Positions 21,101 through 33,100 of a stretch of 64,000 nt of DNA are shown here, piece after piece. A program made the translations under genes and the position numbers. Each line of letters opens with the position of its first letter. The first letter of the stretch is position 1. The DNA is from Notospermus geniculatus (taxonomy: Eukaryota; Nemertea; Pilidiophora; Heteronemertea; Lineidae). The notes under the pieces are model-generated. The model saw only the letters and a program-made list of their open reading frames with translations. It did no database searches and had not been told where the DNA came from. The stretch lies in NCBI GenBank assembly GCA_002633025.1, contig NMRB01000008.1, positions 1,118,286 through 1,182,285 on the forward strand. Direction: 5' to 3'.

Positions 21101-24100
21101 TGAGTCTTTTTATGTACACAGCTTCAAAGACTCAAACCTAGCCTAAACTGAGACAATGGATTAGAGTTTCTTAAGGCCTAGGATAGACTAATCTGCCTGG
21201 ACTGATGATTTGAGCTTGAAAACGTGAAGGGGTAACTTCAAGAAACTTTGCTCTCTTGCAAAACTATTAGAAGTCGTATTAACCATGAAAGACCGAATTT
21301 GATTGTGATGTATGAGACTTCAAAAAATGCCATTCAAAGATGTACATGTACATGTACATTGTATTGTATAAAAAAATCACATAACATTTTCTGAAACATT
21401 TATCCAGTTCAGTGACACAGCAACAGCTGCAACGCATGTTGAATATCAAACCCCAAGTTGTGTATTATAACAAAGCCATAAAAAAGAACCATAGTTCAAG
21501 AGCAATACACTATCAAGTATGTGTACGTGGGGCCGTATTTTAGAACGTTCCTTAACATTAAGGTCCACCTTAAATCTATTGTTCTCGATGGTTTTACAAT
21601 AGACTTAAGGTCGACCTTAACGTTAAGGAACATTCTAAAATACGACCCGTAGATTCCATATGGTGATAAGAGCCGGTAATAGGTCCAACAAGCTGATGAA
21701 GTCAGCTCTATGTTGAGGAGATTTGCTTGTTTGTCTGCGTGTTCGCATATTAGTGATTCCCAGAAAACCGTGTACCGTAACCCAAGTTATGTTGTCCCTC
21801 ACACCTGACAGACAACTGGTGATAGTGTATTATTTGGTATAGCCACTGGTCAGCCAGTTGTGATGGACAACGTGCAGAAATCTCTACTCTTGGTGGAACA
21901 GACTTTACTCGGTAGCTATCATCACGGCCCGCTTGATAGTTCCACGTCGGCGATTGTGAACCTTGTCCACTGTCAAAACAACATCAAAGTATAACATACC
22001 ATTTGCACAGTTCAGGCATCTGTGCATTTTATCTCATGCAACATTCATGACATCCAACATACATTCTCTAGACTAACTAAATAATAGCAAAAATAGATAA
22101 GCTCGCTTATCTATTTTTGATAACAGTGATGTCACATGCCCAAATAATCATTGTGGGATCTCGTCTCATCAACAAATATGTGAATCGAGCCTTAACTGCT
22201 GATCAATCAATCTTCAGCAGGAGAAAACCAGAGTGCCCGGAGAAATGAGTCAATCTCTCCATCAAATGAAGAATGCATCTGACTGATAATCGAACCCAGA
22301 ACCGAAGAAGTGACAGGTGATGATGTTTCCACTGCGCCACTCTGACACCCCAGTAGACAGAGTTACAACAGTTACTGTTCTTAGATTAAACAGGCATGCA
22401 TAAAGAAAGAGACACAAAAAATGGAGAGAAAAAACCCAAAGATACAAAATCCCAAACCAAAAAGTGCACTAATAAATATACGATTTCACATCTCATGCAA
22501 CACGAAAATTTCTCACCATGTATTTTCATCTTCAGAGGGTCTACAACATACGCAAGATGGCCACAGTAAGTAAAATCATATTATTCAAAAAAATTTCATC
22601 AAATTATTCCGACAATCACGTTATAATATCTCGCAAACCCAGCTGCAGTAGGCAGCCTTGTAACACCAAACTTAAAAGCCTCATAACAAAAGTGGAATAG
22701 TTATTGTTAACAGATAGCAATTGATGTGGTTCTTATCCAACTATGTCCTGACAAGATGACTTACAGTTGTCGTTGCTGTTCTAAGATGATTTCTTGTAGA
22801 CGATCTTTCCACTTCTGCTCGCTCGTTGTGCTGGCTAACGTACCGCGATCTGCAATCAACACCAAGGAGAACTCATCAAAGAGGTAGAGGGAGAGAAGAT
22901 ATTTCGTATCGTACAAAGTAGGCGGAGGTCAGACAGCCAATGCTTTCAATGCCCAACTTTGGTCCTCTTGGCTCCGATTATCTAAGCAAAAGGCAAGTCA
23001 AAGGCTCGACACTGCTGTTTTCATGAGAAATGAATTGAAATTGAAAGTGGCCAAAGGGCAGGCAAACCTTTGGATGAAGGTATCAAGTGAAGACCAAGTG
23101 TGTTTGTCAGATGTTGGCTTCATGAACTTCAGATGATCTCTTACCTTGTGACTGTGGGTTTTCTATTTGGGATGACTGCCCTTTCTCGCGTCTTCGCTCC
23201 TTTTCATCTTCCCAGAGGGCCATCAGTCCAGGATTGGCACCAGTACTTCCTAGGAACAGAATGTAATACCCGTATGTCAAATCACCTTCCAAGCCACTGT
23301 CAGTCAAGACATCATGACAGACTGTGGACCTCAGTCCAAGGTTGCATAAAGCCAGGGCATCATGACAGATGCAAGTCTGTCAAAGGACTACATCAGCCAG
23401 GACACTGTGGAATTACTGGCGAACATAAAGCTGCATCAGCCAGGACACCATCATGACAAACTGCAAATCAGCCAGGGCCGACTGCCACGAAACTCCGATA
23501 GCACTAACAGGGTCTAACAGAGAAGTTCTGTAATGGTAAAAGCCATTGCATACCTCTCTGTTAGGCACTGTTAGTGCTATCGGAGTTCCGTGACGGCCCG
23601 CCCAGGACTCTGTCAAGGAAGGACTCTTAGTATTGGCCTGAAGGCACTGAATCCTAATGCAATGCTGTCACTAACCTTCAATTTCTAATCTGTTCAAGAT
23701 ATCAGCAGCGATCACATCAACCTCCAGCTCACAGGTGCTCATTCTGTGGACCTCAGCATCCATCCACATGTTGCTGGAAGATAAAGTAGAGAAGATATGC
23801 TTAAAATTGGTGCTGTCATAGAATGAAAATGGTCTGGGATATGGAACATCTCTGACAGTCCTTTTTACCGACATCTACATGTACAATGGGGAACCGGAGG
23901 AACTAACGTCACGACGTGGCACTGCGAGTGGTGTGACCGAACTTCCTTTTTTCTAACTTTATTTCCATTTATTTATGGCGTGAAAACAACCCTTTTGTTT
24001 CAGCCGCCTGGCATTAATATTTACATCATCTTGTAGGAGATGAAAATTTCTGCATTTTCGGTGCTTTTTCCTTAAAATGTTATTCCTGTAGAAAAATGTA

Positions 24101-27100
24101 CAGCTCATTTTTTCATGACGCAACGTCAACACTTAAAACGACGTCAATGACGTCAGTTCAGTCGCACCGCTCGCTGGGCCGACCTGTCGGGATAAACGGC
24201 ATGCGGGTTCCTCATTATAATACCTTGGGATATTTTCCTGTTCCCATCGGCACATCTGGTAGCTTCTGTTGTGCATTTCAGCAATCGACAAAACGGTAGA
24301 TGGCGTTCCTGGCGACATGATGGATCCTGGTGTACCTGGAGATGTCAGGGATCCAGGGGTAGCAGGGGTGCCCGGTGTACTCGAACCTAGACTGGATCTA
24401 TGGTGATGATACCCTGTAGATTTTTCTGAAAGAATCGAAAAGTGTGTAAACTCAGATACACACACAAATCAAGAGACAGGTCCTTTGGAATTCCAGACAC
24501 ACAGTCTGCCGGGTTTAGGAGCGGAGCACACCTGGCACCTTATTGCAATGCTCATCATTTCGTGATTTTTACCTACCTTCTCTCGGTCGTCTAAACTTCG
24601 CAGCCGCCACATTAATCATGTTCATGCCATAGAGATTGTAATCCATGAACAGCTGCAATAACGAAAATATAAACTCACATAAAAAGACTTCGCAATCAGT
24701 AATGCAGCAGACAGATGTCATTAGCTCATAAAAGACCATTCATGTATTAAAGTATTACATTTATATAATTGAACATGGCATAATGACTTTTTATGATGTC
24801 ATCAGACAAAAGGGGGCGCAGTAAGCATAATGCTGTATGCTAGCAACATTTTTCCAACATGCTGTTCAAATGTTGAAGATCATGTTGCTCCTGAATGTTA
24901 TTCAAATGTTGGGAAAATATTGCAGTACAGTCCAAGTGGAACCTGTCTTAGCAGAGACCTTGGCCAGGAGGACACCTCTCTATTAAGGACACTGAAGTTC
25001 AATCCCAAATTGATCGTTTCTATTCATTTTGACTCTGTAATCAGGACACCTCTCAATTAAGGACAGCATTTGTCAATCCTAGAGGTGTCCTTAATAGAAA
25101 GGTTCCACTGCACTGTATACAGGAAGCTTAGCCTTTAGCACAAAATAATACAGTGGAACCTCCCTTAGGGGATACCTCAGTCATAAGTACATCTCCCTGA
25201 AGTTTAGCCACACACTGGTCATTTCTATTCATTATGACCTCTGTAATAAGGACACCTCTCAATCAAGGACAGTACCACTCAGTCCCAATGGTGTCCTCAA
25301 TAGCGAGGTTCCAGTGTACATGTAATGGCTTCCCCCTAACTACCTGCACTCAATCTGCAAATGGAATCATACTAACATCACCCATCAACAATCATGGTAC
25401 CGATATTTTATACGCAGGAATAATTCCACTATTATCATTTCAAACAATTCCAAGAAGAGAGCGGAGTGGGCACTTATGGTAATGCATTGAGTGCACATTT
25501 CAGCAGCGTCTCAGTCAACTTGACATGAAACAGACTCGTATCAAAATTGCACCGCATATTTGTTGATCATTCATAATGCATTTTTGTTGAGCTCCTGTAC
25601 AAATAAACTTGATGCCAAACGACATGCACCCGGCACATCTGTGTCTGTGTACTCTTAAAACGCCTACACCGGGGAGAACACAGCCCTAGAAATGTCATGT
25701 TTCAGTATATTAAAGTTTCAATCAGAGGTCAATGGTAAAATCAATAGGGCGACAGACGCGATAAAGTTAGTGAACCTGATTGCATCGATCAGGAAAGACC
25801 TGTTGTGACAAATGAAGTCAGTCACGATTTTATTTCATTGATATCAAAGTAAAGTGAGCTCAATATTTCCATGAGATATCAAGGTCAATTTATATGGTGT
25901 TCAGATGGTGACTGCGAAACTTTGGAGAATGAGGTGGCTGGAGACACTTTATGTTCATCTAGCAGAGTGTTTCACTGGCCAGTTAAAGGTGTTTCACCTG
26001 CCACTTTTTCTCGACAGCTGTCACCACTGCGCCACTCTCCAACCCAGGGACTAACTACGCTGTCGGCAAATTGACCCATTTACTACATACATTGTAATGC
26101 ATTTTTGTAGTTCGTCTTACTGCCATTAGGTGGCTCCCTCTACGTCGGCAATCAAAAAATGCATTTGAGATCAATACTATGCTCCTTTAACAGAATTTAG
26201 CATAAGCGACTGTGTATTAAAGGCCTTCACAATGAAACAGCAATCAAAAGTAGTCACTACAACAATATTCCACTTGACAATGGCTGGTATTCATAAAAGT
26301 TAGCAAATGCTTTTACTTAAGATTTGCACAGCGACGTCCAATGTAAATGTACTACAAAACTTCAAGTAAAAGCATTTGCTAGCTTTTATGAATACCAGCC
26401 AATATCTTGGTCTAGCTATTAAAATGCCAAAGTGTCTTCAAATAGAAATGTCAGAAAATGTTCGCTTTTATGGAGTGATGCTGCAAAGTACTTTTTAATT
26501 GACTCCAATAGGACTAATTTTTTTACCTAAGAAGTACAAATGTAACAGTATGTTTTGGAGAAGCACTATATGAAAATTTGCAGGCAGAATGATAACAAGA
26601 GTGCAAGCACTGCACATATGGTGATACTTCAACATTATCATAGTGTATGGTGACAAAAATAATGATCGATACATCTCGTTCAGGCACTTGGCTGAGTTAA
26701 TATTTAGTACATGTGGCTGAATTTGGGTGTGGAAATGCCCGAGGTATCAGGTGAAAAAGCAGTGCGACTTCTTATTGCCTTATTGTATTTATCTATTGTC
26801 ATGCAAATTGTATTACTATACTGAAAGAGCTCTTGTGACAAATGTCAATGATGGCTACTGTAGACCTTGTAAGGGAACTTCTGATACAAAGCAGAAGGAA
26901 AAGTTCCGCATACTTTCGAAGTTGCATCAAAAATTCATAAATGCACCCATAATAAAAGATTTTGACAATTGGAATCTCCTGAATACCTTCCACTACACAA
27001 TCTTCAAGTGTATTGTCAGTGTATGTCAACAAGCAGACAATAGTCTTGGTTACACTACCGGTACATAAAATCCCCGGGTTTTTTGTGGTCACCCCTGTGA

Positions 27101-30100
27101 ATTGCCGGGCTTCAAGAAACCCGTGTCTGAAAAACACGGCAAGCTCGCCGTGTTTTTTCAAAATCCCCATTTTTTGGTTAGTTCTTAGCACAGCGACAGA
27201 TGGCGCTGGGCTCGGTTGCGTGGTACGCATGCATGGAACTCTGAGTAGAAGTGCGGGAACAGTGCATGCAGCGCACCTGTTGCCGGGCTACTAAACTACA
27301 ATGAATAAGAAGTGTGACCTCTCCCCGGGCTTTTCGTACACACGGGTTTGACACGGGTCTGGAAAAACAGGGGTATTTTGAACAGGTGTAACCGTAGCTA
27401 CAGACATAAACCTGATACCAGATTAACCACAATAGTGTGTAACCCACTGCATAAAAATCAGATCTGATTTTGTTTTCTGGCCATGGCAGATATTGAGACA
27501 ATAGCAAAACCAGTCAATTAAACCCACGACTGTGCTGAACCAATCAGTGCCTAGGCCAAACATGAAATGTCACCAGAGGATTTTGTCCCACTGACATTTT
27601 GTATCAATAAATTCAGGACACATAATGACTCATTTTAGTTTCATGAACCTGCAATTTTCCTGCTCACTATGCTTGATTCTTGAGAGGAAGTTACGTATGT
27701 ATATGTACAAAATACGGTAGTGCTTTTGCTCAGGAGTAGATGGGAGGTACATGTACGGTCTGCACTAGCTACACAACCCCTGGATGAAATATTCTCTTCG
27801 AGCTTCAGGAATTCATTACAAGAGATTATGAACAAGGCGCACGCTGGGCGTGGCGAATAACCAGGTTTTCGAAGTTGCGTCGTGAATAAAATGAGGTAGA
27901 GGCTGAAATGACGAGGCATTGTTAGGTGTCTGTGGTTGNACGCCCGGACGCCCGACCGCCCGACCGCCCGAACGCCCGCCACTTTCGGTAATTTAATAAC
28001 CAGGACTTTCTTCGAAAACCTGGTTAAAAATCACAGTGATCTAAATAGATATGTACATGTACTTAGTATGCTCAGAATATACCTAACTTCCCCATTCCTC
28101 CACCAAATCTATTCAGTAAAATCTATTCGACTGTAAATTTGGCCAACTCAATGTCCTTTGGCTAATGTTGTAACTAAAACTTGAGAAGGAAAAGTCCAAT
28201 ATCTGATATGTTACCATTTTCATTGTGATTTGTTTCAAGACTTTACAAATATACATCAAGGCCAGTATGTTCATGTACAAAATGAATAACAGCTCTATAG
28301 CCATATTAATATCTATCCATATCATACTAGATATGGTGTGAAAACTAAATGCACGACGCAAATCGCACATCAATAAAGACTTTGATCCATTCGATTTAAA
28401 TATAACTGTCTTTTTTATCATCTACACATAAGAATGGTAAATACATAGGCCATATCATACGGATTGTTCATAACACAAAGTATTGAAAAGTTCGACAACA
28501 CTAATGCATTATGAAGTAACTACTGAATAGCAAAATACCCAAAGGGGTTGGAGTTCTAGCGAAAAGGCCTCGGGCGTTACATCAGTCACCATGGCAACCA
28601 GATACATTTCCACTTTTAAATTTGAAACCTCAAGTTAGGCAGAACACAATCATTATTGATTGATAATCTGTATCAACTGATTTTGCCAATAATGATGTAT
28701 ATTAATGTACAGGAACTGATGCCAACAACATAGTTGGTTCCCTTCAACCAGACATGAAAAAAAAACACTATAGAATTGTGTTGAGCAAGAAACCTCCACT
28801 AGTAAAATCCAGACATTGGCCCAATTTGTGTAATAACTGGCGCAATACAACTTTTTCGACGGCCATGTTACATGTGAAACTGGAGACAGAATGTGACAAA
28901 AATTTCTCCTCAATGCACAAAGCAATTATAACCCTTGTAACAGAAAACGTAATATGATTCATTTGGTTCAACAGAAGCTGACGGAATTCGTCTGCTGTTT
29001 GATTAGGGCATTGCATGTCTACACTAGAAGCAGGTTGTGTTGGAATGGAGTGTCAACTTCAGAGAGTCCATGTATTAAAGGGTTTCCATCACTGACTCTT
29101 TTTGAGTGCAAATATCGCTGCCCTCATGTAATTAAGAGTTATTGATTCGGTATCGATTCCCCTTTTGCCATCAATAAGGGTTGGCCGATAAAAAACAACA
29201 CTTAAAACGACGTCAATGACGTCAGTTCAGTCGCACCGCTCGCTGGGCCGACCTGTCGGGATAAACGGCATGCGGGTTCCTCATTATGAGAATACCTTGG
29301 GATATTTTCCTGTTCCCATCGGCACATCTGGTAGCTTCTGTTGTGCATTTCAGCAATCGACAAAACGGTAGATGGCGTTCCTGGCGACATGATGGATCCT
29401 GGTGTGCCTGGAGATGTCAGGGATCCAGGGGTAGCAGGGGTGCCTGGTGTACTCGAACCTAGACTGGATCTATGGTGATGATACCCTGTAGATTTTTCTG
29501 AAAGAATCGAAAAGTGTGTAAACTCAGATACACACACAAATCAAGAGACAGGTCCTTTGGAATTCCAGACACATAGTCTGCCGGGTTTAGGAGTGGACCA
29601 CACCTGGCACCATATTGCAATGCTCATCATTCTGTGATGTTTTTACTTACCTTCTCTCGGTCGCCTAAACTTCGCAGCCGCCACATTAATCATGTTCATG
29701 CCATAGAGATTGTAATCCATGAACAGCTGCAATGATGAAAATATAAACTCCCATAAAAAGACTTCGCAATCAGTAATGCAGCAGACAGATGTCATTAGCT
29801 CATAAAAGACCATTCATGTATTAAAGTATTACATTTATATAATTGAACATGGCATAATGACTTTTTATAATGTCATCAGACAAAAGGGGGCGCAGTAAGC
29901 ATAATGATGTATGCTAGCAATATTTTTCCAACATGCTGTTCAAATGTTGAAGATCATGTTGCTCCTGAATGTTATTCAAATGTTGGGAAAATATTGCAGT
30001 ACAGTCCAAGTGGAACCTGTCTTAGCAGAGACCTCGCCCAGGAGGACACCTCTCTATTAAGGACACCAAAGTTCAGTCCCAAATTGATCGTTTCTATTCA

Positions 30101-33100
30101 TTTTGACCTCTGTAATCAGGACACCTCTCAATTAAGGACAGCATTTGTCAGTCCTAGAGGTGTCCTTAATAGAGAGGTTCCACCGTATACAGGAAGCTTA
30201 GCCTTAGCACAAAATAATACAGTGGAACCTCCCTTAGGGGACAACTCAGTCATAAGGACATCTCTCTGAAGTTCAGCCACACACTGTCATTTCTATTCAT
30301 TATGACCTCTGTAATAAGGACACCTCTCAATCAAGGACAGTACCACTCAATCCCAAAGGTGTCCTCAATAGCGAGGTTCCACTGTACATGTATAATGGCT
30401 TCCCCCTAACTACCTGCACTCAATCTGCAAATGGAATCATACTAACATCACCCATCAACAATCATGGTAGCGATATTTTATACACAGGAGTAATTCCACT
30501 ATTATCATTTCAAACAATTTCAAGAAGAGAGCGGAGTGGGCACTTATGCTAATGCATTGAGTGCACATTTCAGCAGCGTCTCAGTCAACTTGACATGAAA
30601 CAGACTCGGATCAAAATTGCAGAACATATTTGTTGATCATTCATAATGCATTTTTGTTGAGCTCCTGTACAAATAAACGCGATGCCAAAACGACATGCAC
30701 CCGGTACATCTGTGTCTGTGTACTCTTAAAACGCCTACACCGGGGAGAACACAGCCCTAGAAATGTCATGTTTCAGTATATTAAAGTTTCAATCAGAGGT
30801 CAATGGTAAAATCAATAGGGTAACAGACGCGATAAAGTTAGTGAACCTGATTGCATCGATCAGGAAAGACCTGTCGTGACAAATGAAGTCAGTCACGATT
30901 TTATTTCATTGATATCAAAGTAAAGTGAGCTCAATATTTCCATGAGATATCAAGGTCAATTTATATTGTGTTCAGATGGTGACTGCAAAACTTTGGAGAA
31001 TGAGGTGGCTGGAGACCCTTTATGTTCATCCAGCAGAGTGTTTCACTGGCCAGTTAAAGGTGCTTCACCTGCCACTTTTTCTCGACAGCTGTCGCCACTG
31101 TGCCACTCTCCAACCCAGGGACTAACTACGCTGTCGGCGAATTGACCCATTTACTACATACATTGTAATGCATTTTTGTAGTTCGTCTTACTGCCATTAG
31201 GTGGCTCCCTCTACGTCGGCAATCAAAAAATGCATTTGAGATCAATGCCATGCTCCTTTAATAAAATTTAGCATAAGCGACTGTGTATTAAAGGCCTTCA
31301 CAATGAAACAGCAATCAAAAGTAGTCACTACAACAATATTCCACTTGACAATATCTTGGTCTAGCTACTAAAATGCCAAAGTGTCTTCAAATAGAAATGT
31401 CAGAAAATGTTCACTTTTATGGAGTGATGCTGCAAAGTACTTTTTAATTGACTCCAATAGGACTAATTTTTTTACCTAAAAAGTACAAATGTAACAGTAC
31501 GTTTTGGAGAAGCACTATATGAAAATTTGCAGGCAGAATGATAACAAGAGTGCAAGCACTGCACATATGGTGATACTTCAACATTATCATAGTGTATGGT
31601 GACAAAAATAATGATCAATACCATCTCGTTCAGGCACTTGGCTGAGTTAATATTTAGTACATGTGGCTGAATTTGGGTGTGGAAATGCCCGAGGTATCAG
31701 GTGAAAAAGCAGTGCAACTTCTTATTGCCTTATTGTATTTATCTATTGTCATGCAAATTGTATTACTATACTGAAAGAGCTCTTGTGACAAATGTCAATG
31801 ATGGCTACTGTAGACCTTGTAAGGGAACTTCTGATACAAAGCAGAAGGAAAAGTTCCGCATACTTTCCAAGTTGCATCAAAAATTCATAAATGTACCCAT
31901 AATAAAAGATTTTGACAATTGGAATCTCCTGAATACCTTCACTACCCAATCTTCAAGTGTATTGTCAGTGTATGTCAACAAGCAGACAACAGCCTTGGTT
32001 ACACTACATAAAATCCCCGGGGTTTTTGCAGTCACACCTGTGAATTGCCGGGCTTCAAGAAACCCGCGTCTGAAAATCACGGCAAGCTCGCAGTGTTTTT
32101 TCGAAATCCCCGTGTTTTGGTTAGTTCTTAGCACAGCGACAGATGGCGCTGGGTTCGGTTGCATGGTACGCATGCATGGAACTCTGAGTGGAAGTGCGGG
32201 AACAGTGCATGCAGCACACCTGTTGCCGGGCTACTAAACTACAATGAATAAGAAGTGTGACCTCTCCCCGGGCTTTTCGTACACACGGGTTTGACACGGG
32301 TCTGGAAAAACAGGGGTATTTTGAACAGGTGTAACCGTAGCTACAGACATAAACCCGATACCAGATTAACCACAATAGTGTGTAACCCACTGCATAAAAA
32401 TCAGATCTGATTTTGTTTTCTGGCCATGGCAGATATTGAGACAATAGCAAAACCAGTCAATTAAACCCAGGACTGTGCTGAACCAATCAGTGCCTAGGCC
32501 AAACATGAAATGTCACCAGAGGATTTTGTCCCACTGACATTTTGTATCAATAAATTCAGGACACATAATGACTCATTTTGGTTTCATGAACCTGCAATTT
32601 TCTCGCTCACTGTGCTTGATCCTTGAGAGGAAGTTATGTATGTATATGTACAAAATATGGTAGTGCTGTTGCTCAGGAGTAGATGGGAGGTACATGTAGG
32701 GTCTGCACTAGCTACACAAGCCCTGGATGAAATATTCTCATGAGCTTCAGGAATTCATTACAAGAGATTATGAAAAATCACAGTGATCTAAATAGATATG
32801 TACATGTACTTAGTATGCTCAGAATATAACTTCCCCATTCCTCTACCAAATCTATTCAGTAAAATCTATTCAGGACAGTACATTTGGCAAACTCAATGTC
32901 CTTTGACTATAATGTTGTAACTAAAACTTGAGAAGGTAAAGCCCAATATCTGATATGTTACCATTTTCATTGTGATTTGTTTCAAGACTTTACAAATATA
33001 CATCAAGGCCAGTATGTTCATGTACAAAACGAATAACAGCTCTGTAGCCATCATATTAATATATATCATATCATACTAGATATGGTGTGAAAACTAAATG

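Larger units (their letters stand above)
19801..22764. other. REV3L intron 9, no gene, several foldback elements
   Basis: Between REV3L exons 9 and 10 I see no convincing exon. The intron holds inverted-repeat elements at 19975-20176, 20203-20320, 20931-21304 and 21530-21648, and a tRNA-derived SINE at 22205-22360. The stretch 21660-22200 shows nothing recognisable beyond AT-rich sequence. Confidence 0.7.
24127..29195. repeat. Tandem duplication unit 1 (REV3L exons 5 and 6 second copy)
   Basis: The whole unit is repeated immediately downstream at 29196-33936 in the same orientation, with few base differences. It contains intact REV3L exon copies 24577-24652 (76 bp) and 24224-24425 (202 bp), with normal splice borders. 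It is about 330 bases longer than unit 2, nearly all from two insertions at 26282-26400 and about 27832-28026. A single N at 27939 lies within the second insertion. Confidence 0.88.

Noticed and set aside
26727-27507. Frames of 90-190 codons duplicated at 31677-32450
   Set aside because: They are shared only because of the tandem duplication, differ in length by frameshifts between copies, and lie in a REV3L intron with no splice or protein-family support.
27940-27980. GC-rich GCCCGACC tandem run considered as a CRISPR-like or regulatory array
   Set aside because: It is a short simple repeat of about 8-base units inside an inserted element in a eukaryotic genome; there are no spacers.
28653-29016. 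Opposed frames with cysteine-rich peptides in duplication unit 1
   Set aside because: The counterpart in unit 2 is interrupted and lies deep in a REV3L intron; no signal of selection.
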